From NCBI GenBank assembly GCA_025210775.1, contig JAOARB010000015.1, positions 124,001-188,000 of the forward strand: 64,000 bases of DNA, given 5' to 3'. Shown here in pieces: positions 8,863 through 18,617 of this stretch (within the stretch, counting starts at the first letter, position 1; the number at the start of each line of letters is the position of its first letter). The notes beneath the pieces are model-generated. The model worked only from the letters and a program-made list of their open reading frames with translations, had not been told where the DNA came from and did not search any database. Position numbers and translations under genes: made by a program. Source of the DNA: Prolixibacteraceae bacterium (GTDB lineage Bacteria > Bacteroidota > Bacteroidia > Bacteroidales > Prolixibacteraceae).

Positions 8863-9418
8863 CTCTTCAATTAATTTAAAATCTATACTTAAATTCTCTC
8901 CCCCAGCTGTTATCATCCATAGTGTTGTTAAATTTCCAACAGATACGTTTGATAAAACTTTCTGATACAAAACTATAGTAATCAAGCATATCCAACAATA
9001 GTTTTTAATGCATCACAGCTTAATGTCATAGATAGACATCTTATAAACCACAGCTATTCAATAGGTTACAGCAAACAATAATCGAATAGACGAAAGAATG
9101 ACATTGATTTTGTCAAATGAATTGTCATAGTAGTATAAGGAAGAGGAACCAACTGTATTACTGCCATAATTTCAAACAAACAATAGAATTAGCATTATAT
9201 TAAAAAAGGGCATGACATACGAACATTTAAAAAGCTAATCATCAAACACTTACAAAAACAACAATTCTAACAGCGGGATAGATTGTCATACTATACCTTT
9301 AGCCTAAAATGCTCTATTTTGATAAAAAGACAGTAGTAATAATCATTTCCGAGTAATAAGAAACAGAATGAACATGGATCAGTGGACTTGAATTGTCTAT
9401 TAACAATAGTGAAATAAA
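8863..9418. other. Gene-free stretch between the ArsF-like gene and the pheS terminator
   Basis: This AT-rich region has no convincing ORF and no clear promoter. It must hold the promoter of the minus-strand ArsF-like gene. Nothing else stands out. Confidence 0.6.
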
Positions 9419-9456
9419 AAAGAGAGGCTTCTCAAATAAATGAAAAACCTCTCTTT
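9419..9456 (-). terminator. Terminator of pheS
   Basis: Arms AAAGAGAGG and CCTCTCTTT, extended by a G-U-containing inner stem in the minus-strand RNA, are followed by a T-run on the minus strand. It lies 36 bases past the pheS stop. Confidence 0.75.
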
Positions 9457-9492
9457 GGCAAATAATATTGCCTATGATAAAAATGAAAAGGA

Positions 9493-10512
9493 TTAATTGG
9501 CTCCTTTGAATTGCTTCAAGAAACGAACATCATTCTCAAAATATAATCTTAAATCATTCACTCCAAATTTTAACATCGCGATACGCTCAATACCCATACC
9601 TAATGCAAACCCAGAATATTTCTTACTGTCAATGTTAGATGAATCCAATACGTTTGGATCTACCATACCACATCCTAAGATCTCTAACCATCCTGTTCCT
9701 TTACAAACATTACAGCCTTTTCCTCCACAAATCAAACATGAAACATCCATCTCTGCAGAAGGTTCTGTAAATGGGAAATAAGAAGGACGTAAACGAATCT
9801 CTGTTTTCTCACCAAATAACTCACGAGCAAAGAACATTAATGTTTGCTTTAAATCAGCAAATGATACATTCTCATCAATGTATAAAGCCTCAATTTGGTG
9901 GAACATACAGTGTGCACGTGCAGAAATTGCCTCATTACGGAATACACGTCCTGGTGTAACAGTACGGATTGGTGGATTTAACTCCTCCATCTCATGTACC
10001 TGTACAGAAGATGTGTGTGTACGAAGTAGAATGTCTGGATCTTTTTCAATAAAGAAAGTATCCTGCATATCTCTCGCTGGATGCTCTTCTGGGAAATTTA
10101 ATGCAGAAAAGACATGCCAATCATCCTCTATTTCGGGTCCTTCACTAATGGTAAAACCAAGTCGATTAAAAATATCAAGAATCTCATTTCTAACAATAGC
10201 AAGTGGATGACGTGTTCCCATCTGGAAAGCATCCCCAGGCAATGTTAAATCCGCTCCTTGTGCACCCATATCAGACTGCTCAAAAGATTCTTTTAAATCA
10301 TTGATTTTTGTAGTTGCAAAATTCTTTAGCTCATTAATTTTTGCACCAACTTCTCTTTTCTGTTCTGGCGCAACGTTCTTAAAGTCACCAAAGAGTTGTC
10401 CAATAAGACCCTTTTTGCTTAAATACTTTACACGCACTTCTTCTACTTCCTCCTTCGAGGAAACACTAAGCGTCTCTATCTCAGTATATAACGACTTGAT
10501 TTTATCTAACAT
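9493..10512 (-). CDS. pheS: Phenylalanine--tRNA ligase alpha subunit
   Basis: The 339-residue protein has the usual PheS length and domain order: an N-terminal coiled-coil tRNA-binding segment (about 1-100), then a class II synthetase core. The core shows the motif 2 region FRNEAISARAHC and the motif 3 region GMGIERIAMLKFGVNDLR near the C-terminus. A four-Cys cluster (CLICGGKGCNVC, then KGTGW) lies inside the catalytic domain and probably binds zinc. PheS works with PheT, encoded elsewhere, to charge tRNA-Phe. The gene stands alone with its own terminator. Confidence 0.97.
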   Translation of the reverse strand: MLDKIKSLYTEIETLSVSSKEEVEEVRVKYLSKKGLIGQLFGDFKNVAPEQKREVGAKINELKNFATTKINDLKESFEQSDMGAQGADLTLPGDAFQMGTRHPLAIVRNEILDIFNRLGFTISEGPEIEDDWHVFSALNFPEEHPARDMQDTFFIEKDPDILLRTHTSSVQVHEMEELNPPIRTVTPGRVFRNEAISARAHCMFHQIEALYIDENVSFADLKQTLMFFARELFGEKTEIRLRPSYFPFTEPSAEMDVSCLICGGKGCNVCKGTGWLEILGCGMVDPNVLDSSNIDSKKYSGFALGMGIERIAMLKFGVNDLRLYFENDVRFLKQFKGAN

Positions 10513-10538
10513 CTCAAATTATATTTATCTCAGAATCA

Positions 10539-10546
10539 CAAAATTA
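10539..10546 (-). promoter_or_regulatory. Candidate -7 box of pheS
   Basis: The minus strand reads TAATTTTG, matching TAnnTTTG, 26 bases upstream of the pheS ATG. A TTG lies about 22 bases further upstream as a possible -33 element. Confidence 0.4.
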
Positions 10547-10748
10547 ACAAAAATCACAATAACCTTGGCAATTCTTTAACTATAATGTTTAAAGAATAGA
10601 AGATCTGGAGAGTATGAAAAGAACCTAATAAAAGATTATTCATAAAAAACAGACAAAATTCTCAATGTTTTAAACAATTTGTGTGACTTAATCCTTTAAT
10701 AAATAAAGAATTAAAAATCATTGTTAATAACACTATAATTAAGTGCTT

Positions 10749-11237
10749 ATGAAACGTTTACTTGTAATATTATTATTTTGTCTTCCTTTCTTTTCATCTG
10801 CTCAAGGAGTATTTGGACCTGGAACTCAACTAGGAGTTCGATTAGGGGGAGGTATTAATTATGGTTCTGGCTTTGAAGCTACATACATTCATCCATTAAG
10901 CGATGCCAATAGACTTGACTTTACAATGCCTGTTTGGTTTGATGGGGATGGGGGTAGTATCCATCTAAATGGCTATTATGAGTTTATGAAACCGATCGGT
11001 GGAGACTTCCAATTGTTTGGTGGTCCAGGCGCAGGTCTTGGTTTAACTTGGCACGATAATGCAGATAAGGATACAGGTATCGTCATTAATATTGGAGCAA
11101 TAGGAGGAATCGTATATCAAAATGAAAATTTACCTTTTGATCTCGATTTTACAATTCGTCCAACATTCATTACCTTGAATAACTATGGTGATTCATTTAA
11201 CCTTTACAGTGCTATAGGTATTCTATTCAGGCTTTAA
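10749..11237 (+). CDS. Small outer-membrane beta-barrel-like protein of unknown function
   Basis: I start at ATG 10749 (162 residues); a GTG six bases upstream is less likely. A clear signal peptide (MKRLLVILLFCLPFFSSAQ) is followed by Gly/aromatic-rich amphipathic strands. The chain ends in a short strand with aromatic residues (SFNLYSAIGILFRL), typical of small outer-membrane barrels. No enzyme motif is visible. It has its own transcription unit between pheS and a convergent oxidoreductase gene. The specific role is unknown. Confidence 0.7.
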   Translation: MKRLLVILLFCLPFFSSAQGVFGPGTQLGVRLGGGINYGSGFEATYIHPLSDANRLDFTMPVWFDGDGGSIHLNGYYEFMKPIGGDFQLFGGPGAGLGLTWHDNADKDTGIVINIGAIGGIVYQNENLPFDLDFTIRPTFITLNNYGDSFNLYSAIGILFRL

Positions 11238-11364
11238 TAGGTGATTATAAGAATTACCCTAAATAATTATTTATACATAGATATGCATCTCTAGCTATTT
11301 TTATCCAATAATGAGTGGGATGCAACCATTACAAAAATTGAACTTCATAGTTATTAAAAACAGC

Positions 11365-11395
11365 AATCCCTGGTCAGATTACTCTGCCAGGGATT
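11365..11395. terminator. Bidirectional terminator-like hairpin
   Basis: AATCCCTGGTCAGA and TCTGCCAGGGATT pair with one mismatch around a TTAC loop between two convergent genes. The minus-strand read is followed by a T-rich run. Confidence 0.65.
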
Positions 11396-11475
11396 TACCA
11401 TGTTTCTAATCCAATATTTAATTACCCATTTCGCATTAAAGATATGATACCCATTTCACATCTTCATGCAGGGTG

Positions 11476-12873
11476 TTACCCTTTCAAATTGCAAATTTCA
11501 CGCGCTATACGCACGCCATTTACTGAAGCTTGCATCAATCCTCTTGTTATTCCTGCACCATCACCTGCTGCATAAAGATTTTTGATACTTTCTGTTTCAA
11601 ATGTTGGCTTAACCTTAATAACATTCGAATAGAACTTCACTTCTGTTCCGTAAAGCAATGTTTCGTCACTTGCCAATCCTGGTGTAACTTTATCTAATGC
11701 TTCAATCATCTCTATAAGATCGGTTAGTATTCGATGAGGAAGGACTAATCCTAAATCCCCAGGAATTGCATCCTTTAGAGTTGGAATAATATTATTTCTA
11801 TACAATCTTTCTTTTGTTGTTCTACGTCCTCTGACTACATCACCAAAACGCTGTACCAACAAACGATTATTAGTCAACATATTCCCCAAAGCCGCAATAT
11901 GCTTACCAAACTCAATAGGTGAGTTAAACGGCTCTGTAAACTTCTGTGAAACCAACAATGCAAAATTGGTGTTCTCACTTTTCAAATCTTTGTAGCTATG
12001 CCCATTGACTACAGCTAACTTTCCATTATCGTAATACTCCGAAGCTACAAATCCTCCAGGATTAGAGCAGAAAGTACGTACTTTATCATCATATGTCTTT
12101 GTGTAATGAATCATTTTTGCTTCATAGAAATTCTCATTGATCTCTTGCATTACTTCATTACGACACTCTACACGAACTCCTATATCTACAATCCCTACTT
12201 CTGTAGCAATCTTATTCTTTTCACACTCCGAAAGTAACCAGTTAGATCCTTCTCGACCCACTGCAACAACAACATGATCAGCATAAAATTGTCCTTCAGA
12301 TGTTGAAACACCCTTCGCAACGTCGTTTTCAATTATTAGGTTCTCTACAGGTGTATTAAATAACACCTCTACATAACCTGAAGCAACCACTCTTTCATAT
12401 AGTTCACGATACAAATCTTGCGTTCTTTCAGTTCCTAAATGCCTAACAGGGCAATGAACTAACTTTAGATTCGCATCAATAGAGCGTTTACGTATCTCTT
12501 TCATCTCTGTTGTTTCCACTTCCCCAACAACAGTAGAATCAGCCCCAATCTCAAGATATATGTCATCCACATACTTAATCATCTCTTGAGTCTCTTCTAC
12601 TCCTATATACTCTGGCAAGTGACCACCAACCTCTGGAGATAAAGATAATTTACCATCAGAATATGCTCCTGCTCCAGCCCATCCAGTTGTAATACTACAT
12701 GGTTTACAATGGACACATACTCCTCCGTTATGATGCTTTGGACAAATTCTTTTATAGATATTTCGTCCTTTTTCAAGCATTAAAATCTTTAAATCATTAC
12801 GCGTCTTAACAAATTCATAAGCCGCAAAAATCCCCGCGGGCCCTGCACCCACAATAATAACATCGTATTTCAT
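11476..12873 (-). CDS. FAD-dependent oxidoreductase, COG2509-like
   Basis: The 465-residue protein begins with a Rossmann dinucleotide site (VGAGPAG, residues 8-14). A Cys-rich segment (CPKHHNGGVCVHCKPC) and TGWAGAGAYSDGKL follow. The C-terminus has LYAAGDGAGITRGLMQAS, which closes the FAD site. This pattern matches the large family of uncharacterised FAD-dependent dehydrogenases (COG2509), soluble proteins of about 450-550 residues. The Cys-rich element suggests metal or disulfide chemistry, but no substrate is known. It is monocistronic. Its 5' leader contains an unusual GC-rich block (12903-12970). Confidence 0.8.
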   Translation of the reverse strand: MKYDVIIVGAGPAGIFAAYEFVKTRNDLKILMLEKGRNIYKRICPKHHNGGVCVHCKPCSITTGWAGAGAYSDGKLSLSPEVGGHLPEYIGVEETQEMIKYVDDIYLEIGADSTVVGEVETTEMKEIRKRSIDANLKLVHCPVRHLGTERTQDLYRELYERVVASGYVEVLFNTPVENLIIENDVAKGVSTSEGQFYADHVVVAVGREGSNWLLSECEKNKIATEVGIVDIGVRVECRNEVMQEINENFYEAKMIHYTKTYDDKVRTFCSNPGGFVASEYYDNGKLAVVNGHSYKDLKSENTNFALLVSQKFTEPFNSPIEFGKHIAALGNMLTNNRLLVQRFGDVVRGRRTTKERLYRNNIIPTLKDAIPGDLGLVLPHRILTDLIEMIEALDKVTPGLASDETLLYGTEVKFYSNVIKVKPTFETESIKNLYAAGDGAGITRGLMQASVNGVRIAREICNLKG

Positions 12874-12902
12874 TCTTTACTATCCAAAAAAGTTAAATGA
12901 AT

Positions 12903-12970
12903 CTGTCGGATGGAATCCCCTAGCTTACGTGGTATGGAACTGCTTTCGACAGGCGCGGAAAACTGTCTGA
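12903..12970. other. GC-rich, potentially structured block in the leader of the FAD oxidoreductase gene
   Basis: This block lies 30 bases upstream of the ATG at 12873. It is clearly richer in G+C than the surrounding DNA. CTGTCG (12903-12908) can pair with CGACAG (12947-12952), while GACAG can alternatively pair with CTGTC at 12963-12967. Such exclusive pairing would suit a regulatory leader. It matches no riboswitch class I can recognise. Confidence 0.35.
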
Positions 12971-13111
12971 TTTTTTTAAAAACACAAACCTCACAAAGAT
13001 ATAGTATCTATCAAGATAACAAAAGAATAATCATACATTTAACTTTTATTAATATCAGATTTCAATAGATAATCAAAGTAGACTAATAGAGTAGGGGAAC
13101 TAAAAAAAGAA

Positions 13112-13140
13112 AAGGGTATCTACAAAAGTAGACACCCCTT
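13112..13140 (-). terminator. Terminator of the sus operon
   Basis: AAGGGTATCTAC and GTAGACACCCCTT pair with one bulge around an AAAA loop. On the minus strand the stem is followed by a T-rich run. It lies about 90 bases past the amylase stop. Confidence 0.7.
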
Positions 13141-13229
13141 AATAAACTGAAAATAAACACACAACTAAATCATCAATACTTTTTATTCTAAAAGTATCAA
13201 TATGTTACATTGATTAAAGATAGCTATTT

Positions 13230-16200
13230 TTAGCGAACAATAAACATGACTTTTTCATTATTATTGTTTTTGTGCTTTAAAATTAAGAAATAGACACCTG
13301 AGTTAAGTGTGTTTACAGGAAGGTCCCAGATCTCATTTGCACCTTTATCGATGTTTTTAATTTGTATCTTGTTTCCAATGATATCATAAACCTCATACGA
13401 TTTAATCGCTTCTTTAGAATTTACATGCAATACATCAGAAGCAGGAACTGGATATACATTAGTAAGCTTCTCTTTAGGAGTATCTTTGATATCAGTATGT
13501 AATCCTGGGTCATAATTAGAAAGAATATGATATTCTCCTGGCTCTAAATTGAATGTCTGTTGACCTTGATTAAGATCTGTAGTACGATTCTCCATCATAT
13601 CATACCATGTACCTGAGGTAGGAACATTTACATTGATACTCTTCGGTTCAACATCCAAGTTACCTACAATAATTACATGTTTCTCATTGTAACGAAGGTT
13701 AATTGACTTAACTCTACCACCAACATTAAGATCGTAATAGATTGTTGTAAACACTTCGTCATTGCTTTTTAGTTCCGCAATACGAGAAAAAGCATCGTAC
13801 ACTTTCTTACGATTTACATCATCAAAATAATCCCAACGTATAGGCTTTCTTCCAGTACGACCATTTTCATCAATTGAGAAATCGTATCCAAGTTCACCAA
13901 ACTGCCAAATCATCTTAGGTCCTGGAATCAAATAAAACAAAGCTCCTGCTGCACATAAACGATCAGTCATGGTTGACAGCTCTTTTACATCATAAGAACC
14001 TTTACCATTACCATATTTTTTTGCTTTAAATGAAATACGTTCTTCATCATGGCTTTCCATATATGCCACAAGATGTTGATCATTCCAATTTTTATTACGA
14101 TAATCAGCAGCAGAGAAGTCATTATCATCATATCCCATCAGAGCCTGAGCCGCAGGATGGTTTACATTACCCCATAGTAACAAACCGTGATTTGCTAATT
14201 CAGTCTCTTCACTGTTTTCAGCAAGGTGTTCACAAATAACAAGTGCATCTGATTTTCTATTCCAAATCTCAGTACTCATTCTTTTTAGATTGTAAATACG
14301 TTGAGCATCATATTTAGACCCCCACTCATCATCACCACCTTTGATATTATTCGAGAAACCTTTAGTAAAGTCGAATCTAAAACCATCAACATGATATTCT
14401 GACATCCAGAAGCTGTTAATGCTGTCGACTAGCGCTCTTGTATGTAGACTCTCATGATTGAAATCAGCACCCCATTGAGCTGCAGGATTTGTGAAATTAT
14501 GGTTTTCATTATACCAAGGATTCTCACTCGTAGGCTTACCTCCATTTTCATACATCAACAAGAATGGGCTTTGTCCCCAAGAGTGGTTTAACACCAAATC
14601 AATAACAACAGCAATACCTCTTTTGTGACATTCATCAATAAGTTTCTTCAACTCGTTCTTTGGTCCATAATATTTATCTGGAGCAAAATAGAATGTAGGG
14701 TTATAACCCCAGCTGTCGTTTCCATCAAACTCATTTACTGGCATTAATTCTAGAACATTGATATTTAGATTTTCCAAGTAATCCAAATGGTCTAAAACGC
14801 CTTGGTAAGTATGTTTATCATCAAAATCTCTGACATGTAATTCATAAATCATCAATTTTGAATCTTCTGGTACTTTAAAATTATCAACTTCCCATGCATA
14901 AGGAGCTTGACCTGGTTGAAGTACAGAAACAATACCTTCTGTCTTTCCTTCAGGATAAGCTTTTAAATTTGGATAAGTAGCAGCATCAATATGTTTATCA
15001 TTCCAAGGATCTAGAATTTTCTCTGCATAAGGATCAGCAACTTTGATTGATCCATCAATAATATATTGGAATGCATATTCAGTTCCTGCATTTAAGTTGG
15101 TAATATCAATCCAATAATAATCTCCATCTTGCTTAAGTTGGTATGGAGTGGAAACCTCCCAATTGTTAAAATCTCCAACAACAAATACATTGCTCTTATT
15201 TGGAGCGAACAAAACTAAACGAGCAGAAGTCGTAGTAGGATAAGAAATACCTGCTTTAGCTCCAGCTGGGCGAGGAGCAACAACATTTGGCTCATAAGCC
15301 ATATAAGTGTACTTATTACTTATCGTTTGGCCATCCTTTAATGCTTTAATCTCAACAACACCTGTTTTGGCAACTGTTGGTGTAAAATCATAAGTGATAG
15401 AAGTAGCGGCAGCTGTTTGTTTCATTTTAACACCGTCAATATAAACAGAAAGATCTGCTGTTTCAGAAGAAGTCGATGTAAAAGAAATAGAGTTTCCTAA
15501 TTGAATATTCTGACCATTAACAATACCAGCAGTACCCAAAGTAAAACCACCTGGTGTTACAGTTAGATAATTATTAGGAAGTTTATTTCCACCAGTCTTA
15601 TCTTTTACAAGAAACCCTATTTTGGTCATCAAGTCACCAGGAATCCCAGGCCAAAGAACAGTAGGAGTAAAGGTAAAAGAATATTTATTTGTATTTGGTA
15701 TAAGAGTCATTTTGAACTCTTCTGCTGTATTAGACCAATCACCTTGTCCCTCAGGATTACCAATACCATCTTGCCAAATCCAAATATAAGCATCCCCCCA
15801 ATCATTAGCGATATCTACATTATTTGCTTCAACAGTAAGAGTTACTTGATCTGCAGAATTAAAGCTAGAAGGAGTTACAGTTATAACAACATCTGATTCA
15901 CCAAGATTAATAGTTAAATCAGTGGTTTTTGCATTACCATGTTTATCTTTTACAAGAAATCCAATCTTCTTCATATCAGCCACTGCAACAGTTGGCCAAA
16001 GAGTGGTAGGAGTAAAGGTAAAACTATAAATAGATGAAGTACCTACACGAGTCATTTTATACGCCTCTGATGAATTATTCCAATCACCTAAACCTCCAAC
16101 TGGACTAGGAGCTTTATCCATCCAAATCCAAACATAAGCATCTCCCCATTTTCCATCAAAATCATAGTCCTTCATATTAAAATTAATTGTGATAGGACTT

Positions 16201-16316
16201 TGTGCGCTTACTTCAGTTGGTGTAGTAGTAAAGGTAGTACTAGGGATAATTTCTTCTGAAAATCCCAAACTACTAATTCCAAAAAGAAGTGTAATTAAAA
16301 GTAAAAGTTTCTTCAT
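13230..16316 (-). CDS. Surface/secreted GH13 alpha-amylase with N-terminal repeats and T9SS sorting domain
   Basis: The 1028-residue protein has a signal peptide (1-20). Two similar beta-domains (about 27-135 and 145-250, each with WGDAYxWIWxD and KIGFLVKDK) follow, then a further Ig-like domain and a CBM48-like domain (about 358-430, VFVVGDFNNWE). The GH13 barrel runs about 490-850. Conserved region I is VIDLVLNH (571-578), the nucleophile is D649 in DGFRFDF, the acid/base is about E696 in VICEHLAE, and the third acid is D757 in ESHDEER. Residues about 950-1028 form a type IX secretion type A sorting domain (YPVPASDVLHV to the C-terminus). It probably cleaves alpha-1,4-glucan at the cell surface. 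It is last in the sus operon, 88 bases after the SusF-like gene. Confidence 0.93.
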   Translation of the reverse strand: MKKLLLLITLLFGISSLGFSEEIIPSTTFTTTPTEVSAQSPITINFNMKDYDFDGKWGDAYVWIWMDKAPSPVGGLGDWNNSSEAYKMTRVGTSSIYSFTFTPTTLWPTVAVADMKKIGFLVKDKHGNAKTTDLTINLGESDVVITVTPSSFNSADQVTLTVEANNVDIANDWGDAYIWIWQDGIGNPEGQGDWSNTAEEFKMTLIPNTNKYSFTFTPTVLWPGIPGDLMTKIGFLVKDKTGGNKLPNNYLTVTPGGFTLGTAGIVNGQNIQLGNSISFTSTSSETADLSVYIDGVKMKQTAAATSITYDFTPTVAKTGVVEIKALKDGQTISNKYTYMAYEPNVVAPRPAGAKAGISYPTTTSARLVLFAPNKSNVFVVGDFNNWEVSTPYQLKQDGDYYWIDITNLNAGTEYAFQYIIDGSIKVADPYAEKILDPWNDKHIDAATYPNLKAYPEGKTEGIVSVLQPGQAPYAWEVDNFKVPEDSKLMIYELHVRDFDDKHTYQGVLDHLDYLENLNINVLELMPVNEFDGNDSWGYNPTFYFAPDKYYGPKNELKKLIDECHKRGIAVVIDLVLNHSWGQSPFLLMYENGGKPTSENPWYNENHNFTNPAAQWGADFNHESLHTRALVDSINSFWMSEYHVDGFRFDFTKGFSNNIKGGDDEWGSKYDAQRIYNLKRMSTEIWNRKSDALVICEHLAENSEETELANHGLLLWGNVNHPAAQALMGYDDNDFSAADYRNKNWNDQHLVAYMESHDEERISFKAKKYGNGKGSYDVKELSTMTDRLCAAGALFYLIPGPKMIWQFGELGYDFSIDENGRTGRKPIRWDYFDDVNRKKVYDAFSRIAELKSNDEVFTTIYYDLNVGGRVKSINLRYNEKHVIIVGNLDVEPKSINVNVPTSGTWYDMMENRTTDLNQGQQTFNLEPGEYHILSNYDPGLHTDIKDTPKEKLTNVYPVPASDVLHVNSKEAIKSYEVYDIIGNKIQIKNIDKGANEIWDLPVNTLNSGVYFLILKHKNNNNEKVMFIVR

Positions 16317-16340
16317 AAATATTGGCTTTATTAGTTAAAA

Positions 16341-16372
16341 AATGGCGATGAGGATCAATTCTCATCGCCATT
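16341..16372 (-). terminator. Intra-operon hairpin (attenuator-like) between the SusF-like and amylase genes
   Basis: Perfect 12-base arms AATGGCGATGAG / CTCATCGCCATT with an 8-base loop are followed on the minus strand by TTTTTT. It looks like an intrinsic terminator but lies inside the operon, 24 bases before the amylase ATG. It may lower amylase expression or protect the upstream mRNA 3' end. Confidence 0.65.
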
Positions 16373-16404
16373 ACAACAAATCATATATACTAAACTAAAC
16401 GATA

Positions 16405-17763
16405 TTATTTCTTAACGATAGAGTAGTTGTAATTGCTTCCAGTCAATTGTAATTTGATGATATAAGTTCCGGCTTCTTCAATCTTGATATTTGGTCCACC
16501 AATCTTAGCTTTTCCTACAAGATCACCAACATGAGCATCATCAATAGCACCGAAGTTTACAGCCCAATCAGATGTACCACGGAACTTAATCTCACCTTTA
16601 GTTAGATCTTGCTCAAAAGAATAAGTAGATGTTACTGCATCAAAAGAAGTAAAGTTTGTTTGTTTATCCCACTTGTGAGGAGTTGCATCACCAATAATAC
16701 CCCATTCCGTTTTAGTTACTTTCCAGCTCATCTTAGCTAGATCCGCTTCAATAAACATCATTCCTGCTTCAGCAACTGGAATATTATCTCCACCTTTTGT
16801 TAGAGTTCCTTTTCCTGGATCTGCTGAAGAATCTGCATATTGAGGATCCCACTCACCGATAGTTTCAATTATTTTGAAACCATCTTTTCCACTAAAGTTA
16901 ATGAAACCATTATAAGTACCATCCAAATTATTATGCATTATAGCAGGAATTGGATTCGTAGAATCATCATTACTATTATTCCAGCCATTCCATCCGCCTA
17001 CAACATACAACTGATTAGGGAAAGAAGATTCAACAATTGAATAAGTCATTGCATCGCTATCGAAAGTAATCGTATACACTTTATTCAAAGTAGTAAATGA
17101 ATCTCCACTATTTTCGATCAATTTTCCTGCATTCTCAGTATCCTTACCATAAGTTGTCTGACGGTATGAATTATCCTTGAACTTAAACGTACCTGCATCT
17201 AATAAAGCTGTAATAGACCATTTATTAGTACCTTCTTCATTAACCATAGGTAAGAACTCTTGAGCTCCAGCAGTTGTACCATAAAGACCAATTACAATAA
17301 TCTCATCTTGATAGATCCAACGATTAACTAAGAAACTAACAGGAGTAGAAGCTTTCTCAACACCATCAGCTTTAGCTACAACACGACATTGAATACTATT
17401 CATTACACCCGCAGTAGTCCCCATCTCACGAAGCATCTGATTCATATCTCCAACTTTCATGGAATAGTAATTCATCTTAAGGTCAGAAATCTTTTTAGGG
17501 CTACTAAAATCACCTGTGCCTAAATCAAATTGCAATTCATAAGTAGGAGTTAAACCTTCTCCTAGATATGCTTCTTTCCAAAGGAAAGTGTCAAAAGTAC
17601 CATCTTTGTCTGCTTCTTGAAGTACATAGTTAGCAGAACCATCTGGATTTTGCAGTAATGGTGCAGTGATTGGTTTAGCATTTACCACATCATCATCATT
17701 CTTGCAAGATGTAAAGGCGAATAAGATCGCCATTACACCTAATAATATCTTGCTATATTTCAT
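16405..17763 (-). CDS. SusE/SusF-like outer-membrane starch-binding lipoprotein
   Basis: The 452-residue lipoprotein has its lipobox at FTSC (C20) followed by KNDDD, an Asp-rich signal typical of surface export in Bacteroidota. A SusE-type N-terminal Ig-like domain (about 30-150) is followed by three beta-rich modules. The middle one begins with QLYVVGGWNGWNN and the last resembles TPHKWDKQTNF, as in the tandem starch-binding modules of SusE/SusF. Aromatic residues in these modules probably stack on glucan. It lies 29 bases downstream of the other SusE-like gene. It is non-catalytic; it probably holds starch near the amylase and transporter. Confidence 0.87.
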   Translation of the reverse strand: MKYSKILLGVMAILFAFTSCKNDDDVVNAKPITAPLLQNPDGSANYVLQEADKDGTFDTFLWKEAYLGEGLTPTYELQFDLGTGDFSSPKKISDLKMNYYSMKVGDMNQMLREMGTTAGVMNSIQCRVVAKADGVEKASTPVSFLVNRWIYQDEIIVIGLYGTTAGAQEFLPMVNEEGTNKWSITALLDAGTFKFKDNSYRQTTYGKDTENAGKLIENSGDSFTTLNKVYTITFDSDAMTYSIVESSFPNQLYVVGGWNGWNNSNDDSTNPIPAIMHNNLDGTYNGFINFSGKDGFKIIETIGEWDPQYADSSADPGKGTLTKGGDNIPVAEAGMMFIEADLAKMSWKVTKTEWGIIGDATPHKWDKQTNFTSFDAVTSTYSFEQDLTKGEIKFRGTSDWAVNFGAIDDAHVGDLVGKAKIGGPNIKIEEAGTYIIKLQLTGSNYNYSIVKK

Positions 17764-17792
17764 AATCTTTTTAATTCTAGAGTCAAAAACAA

Positions 17793-18605
17793 TTATTCTT
17801 CAACTTTCGTAAACTTAATAGTCTTCTGACCATCGTTATCAAGATTCATCTCAATATCGTATGTTCCAGCAGTAATAACTTTAAAGTTAACTTCACCATA
17901 TTCATTTGCAGCATCCGCTTCGATTGCACCAGCAGGAATAACTTCAACTTTATCAAAAGTATTATGGAAATAGTTAACTGGACTCCAAGCTTGTTGTCCA
18001 AGCATACGGAAAGCATCAGCTGTAAGAGGTATTCTCACTTTAAATACATTTAGATCTAGAGCTGGCATTGGTATTGCATTTCCAGCATCCCAACCAACAG
18101 TTGTTGCAGCACCTACCACATATTTAGGAGGAATACTAGCATCATAAGGAGTTACCTTTAACTTTATCACATTTGAAAATAACTTTTCAACTGCAGGATC
18201 AGCAGCTTCAGCTCTAACACGAACCTGAACTGTATGCTCAACTTCAGGAAGAAGTTTCAATGATTGGTTAACCAAAAGGTTAAAATCACTTGTTTTAAGC
18301 GTTTGAAACAATTGAGTTGAAGAAGTTGAACTAACTGCTGGAGTAGAAAAATCACCAGTTTCAGTATCAACCTCTACTGTATATGTTGCAGCAATAGGAG
18401 TACCATAATTTGCTGCTGTGTAAATAAATGTTTCAAAAGGATTTTCTTGATTCTCCTCAGTAAGAACATACGCACGATCTTCCCCTGTTGGATTAGTTAG
18501 AACAGGAGCAACTCCCTTAGTTAGGGTCAAGTCTCTATCAATCTTGCTACATGAAGCAAACATCATAAATGCAGCAAGAAATGTATATAATAAATTCTTT
18601 TTCAT
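17793..18605 (-). CDS. SusE-like outer-membrane lipoprotein
   Basis: The 270-residue lipoprotein has a signal peptide with lipobox FASC (C19). A SusE-type Ig-like domain (about 30-155) shares the opening pattern of the next gene (APVLTNPTGEDRAYVLTEE against APLLQNPDGSANYVLQEAD). A second beta-rich segment starts at PKYVVGAATTVGWDAGN, like a single starch-binding module. It is shorter than typical SusE, with fewer binding modules. It sits 12 bases after susD and is presumed to be a surface glucan-binding protein of the SusCD complex. Confidence 0.82.
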   Translation of the reverse strand: MKKNLLYTFLAAFMMFASCSKIDRDLTLTKGVAPVLTNPTGEDRAYVLTEENQENPFETFIYTAANYGTPIAATYTVEVDTETGDFSTPAVSSTSSTQLFQTLKTSDFNLLVNQSLKLLPEVEHTVQVRVRAEAADPAVEKLFSNVIKLKVTPYDASIPPKYVVGAATTVGWDAGNAIPMPALDLNVFKVRIPLTADAFRMLGQQAWSPVNYFHNTFDKVEVIPAGAIEADAANEYGEVNFKVITAGTYDIEMNLDNDGQKTIKFTKVEE

Positions 18606-18617
18606 TATCGATAAATT

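Noticed and set aside
8863..8985. 41-residue N-terminal extension of the ArsF-like protein
   Set aside because: ATG 8862 directly precedes the membrane anchor, and the extension does not look like a signal or a domain.
12903..12970. Known riboswitch or SRP RNA in the oxidoreductase leader
   Set aside because: I compared it from memory with FMN, TPP, SAM, fluoride, cobalamin and SRP RNA cores; none of the conserved core sequences is present.
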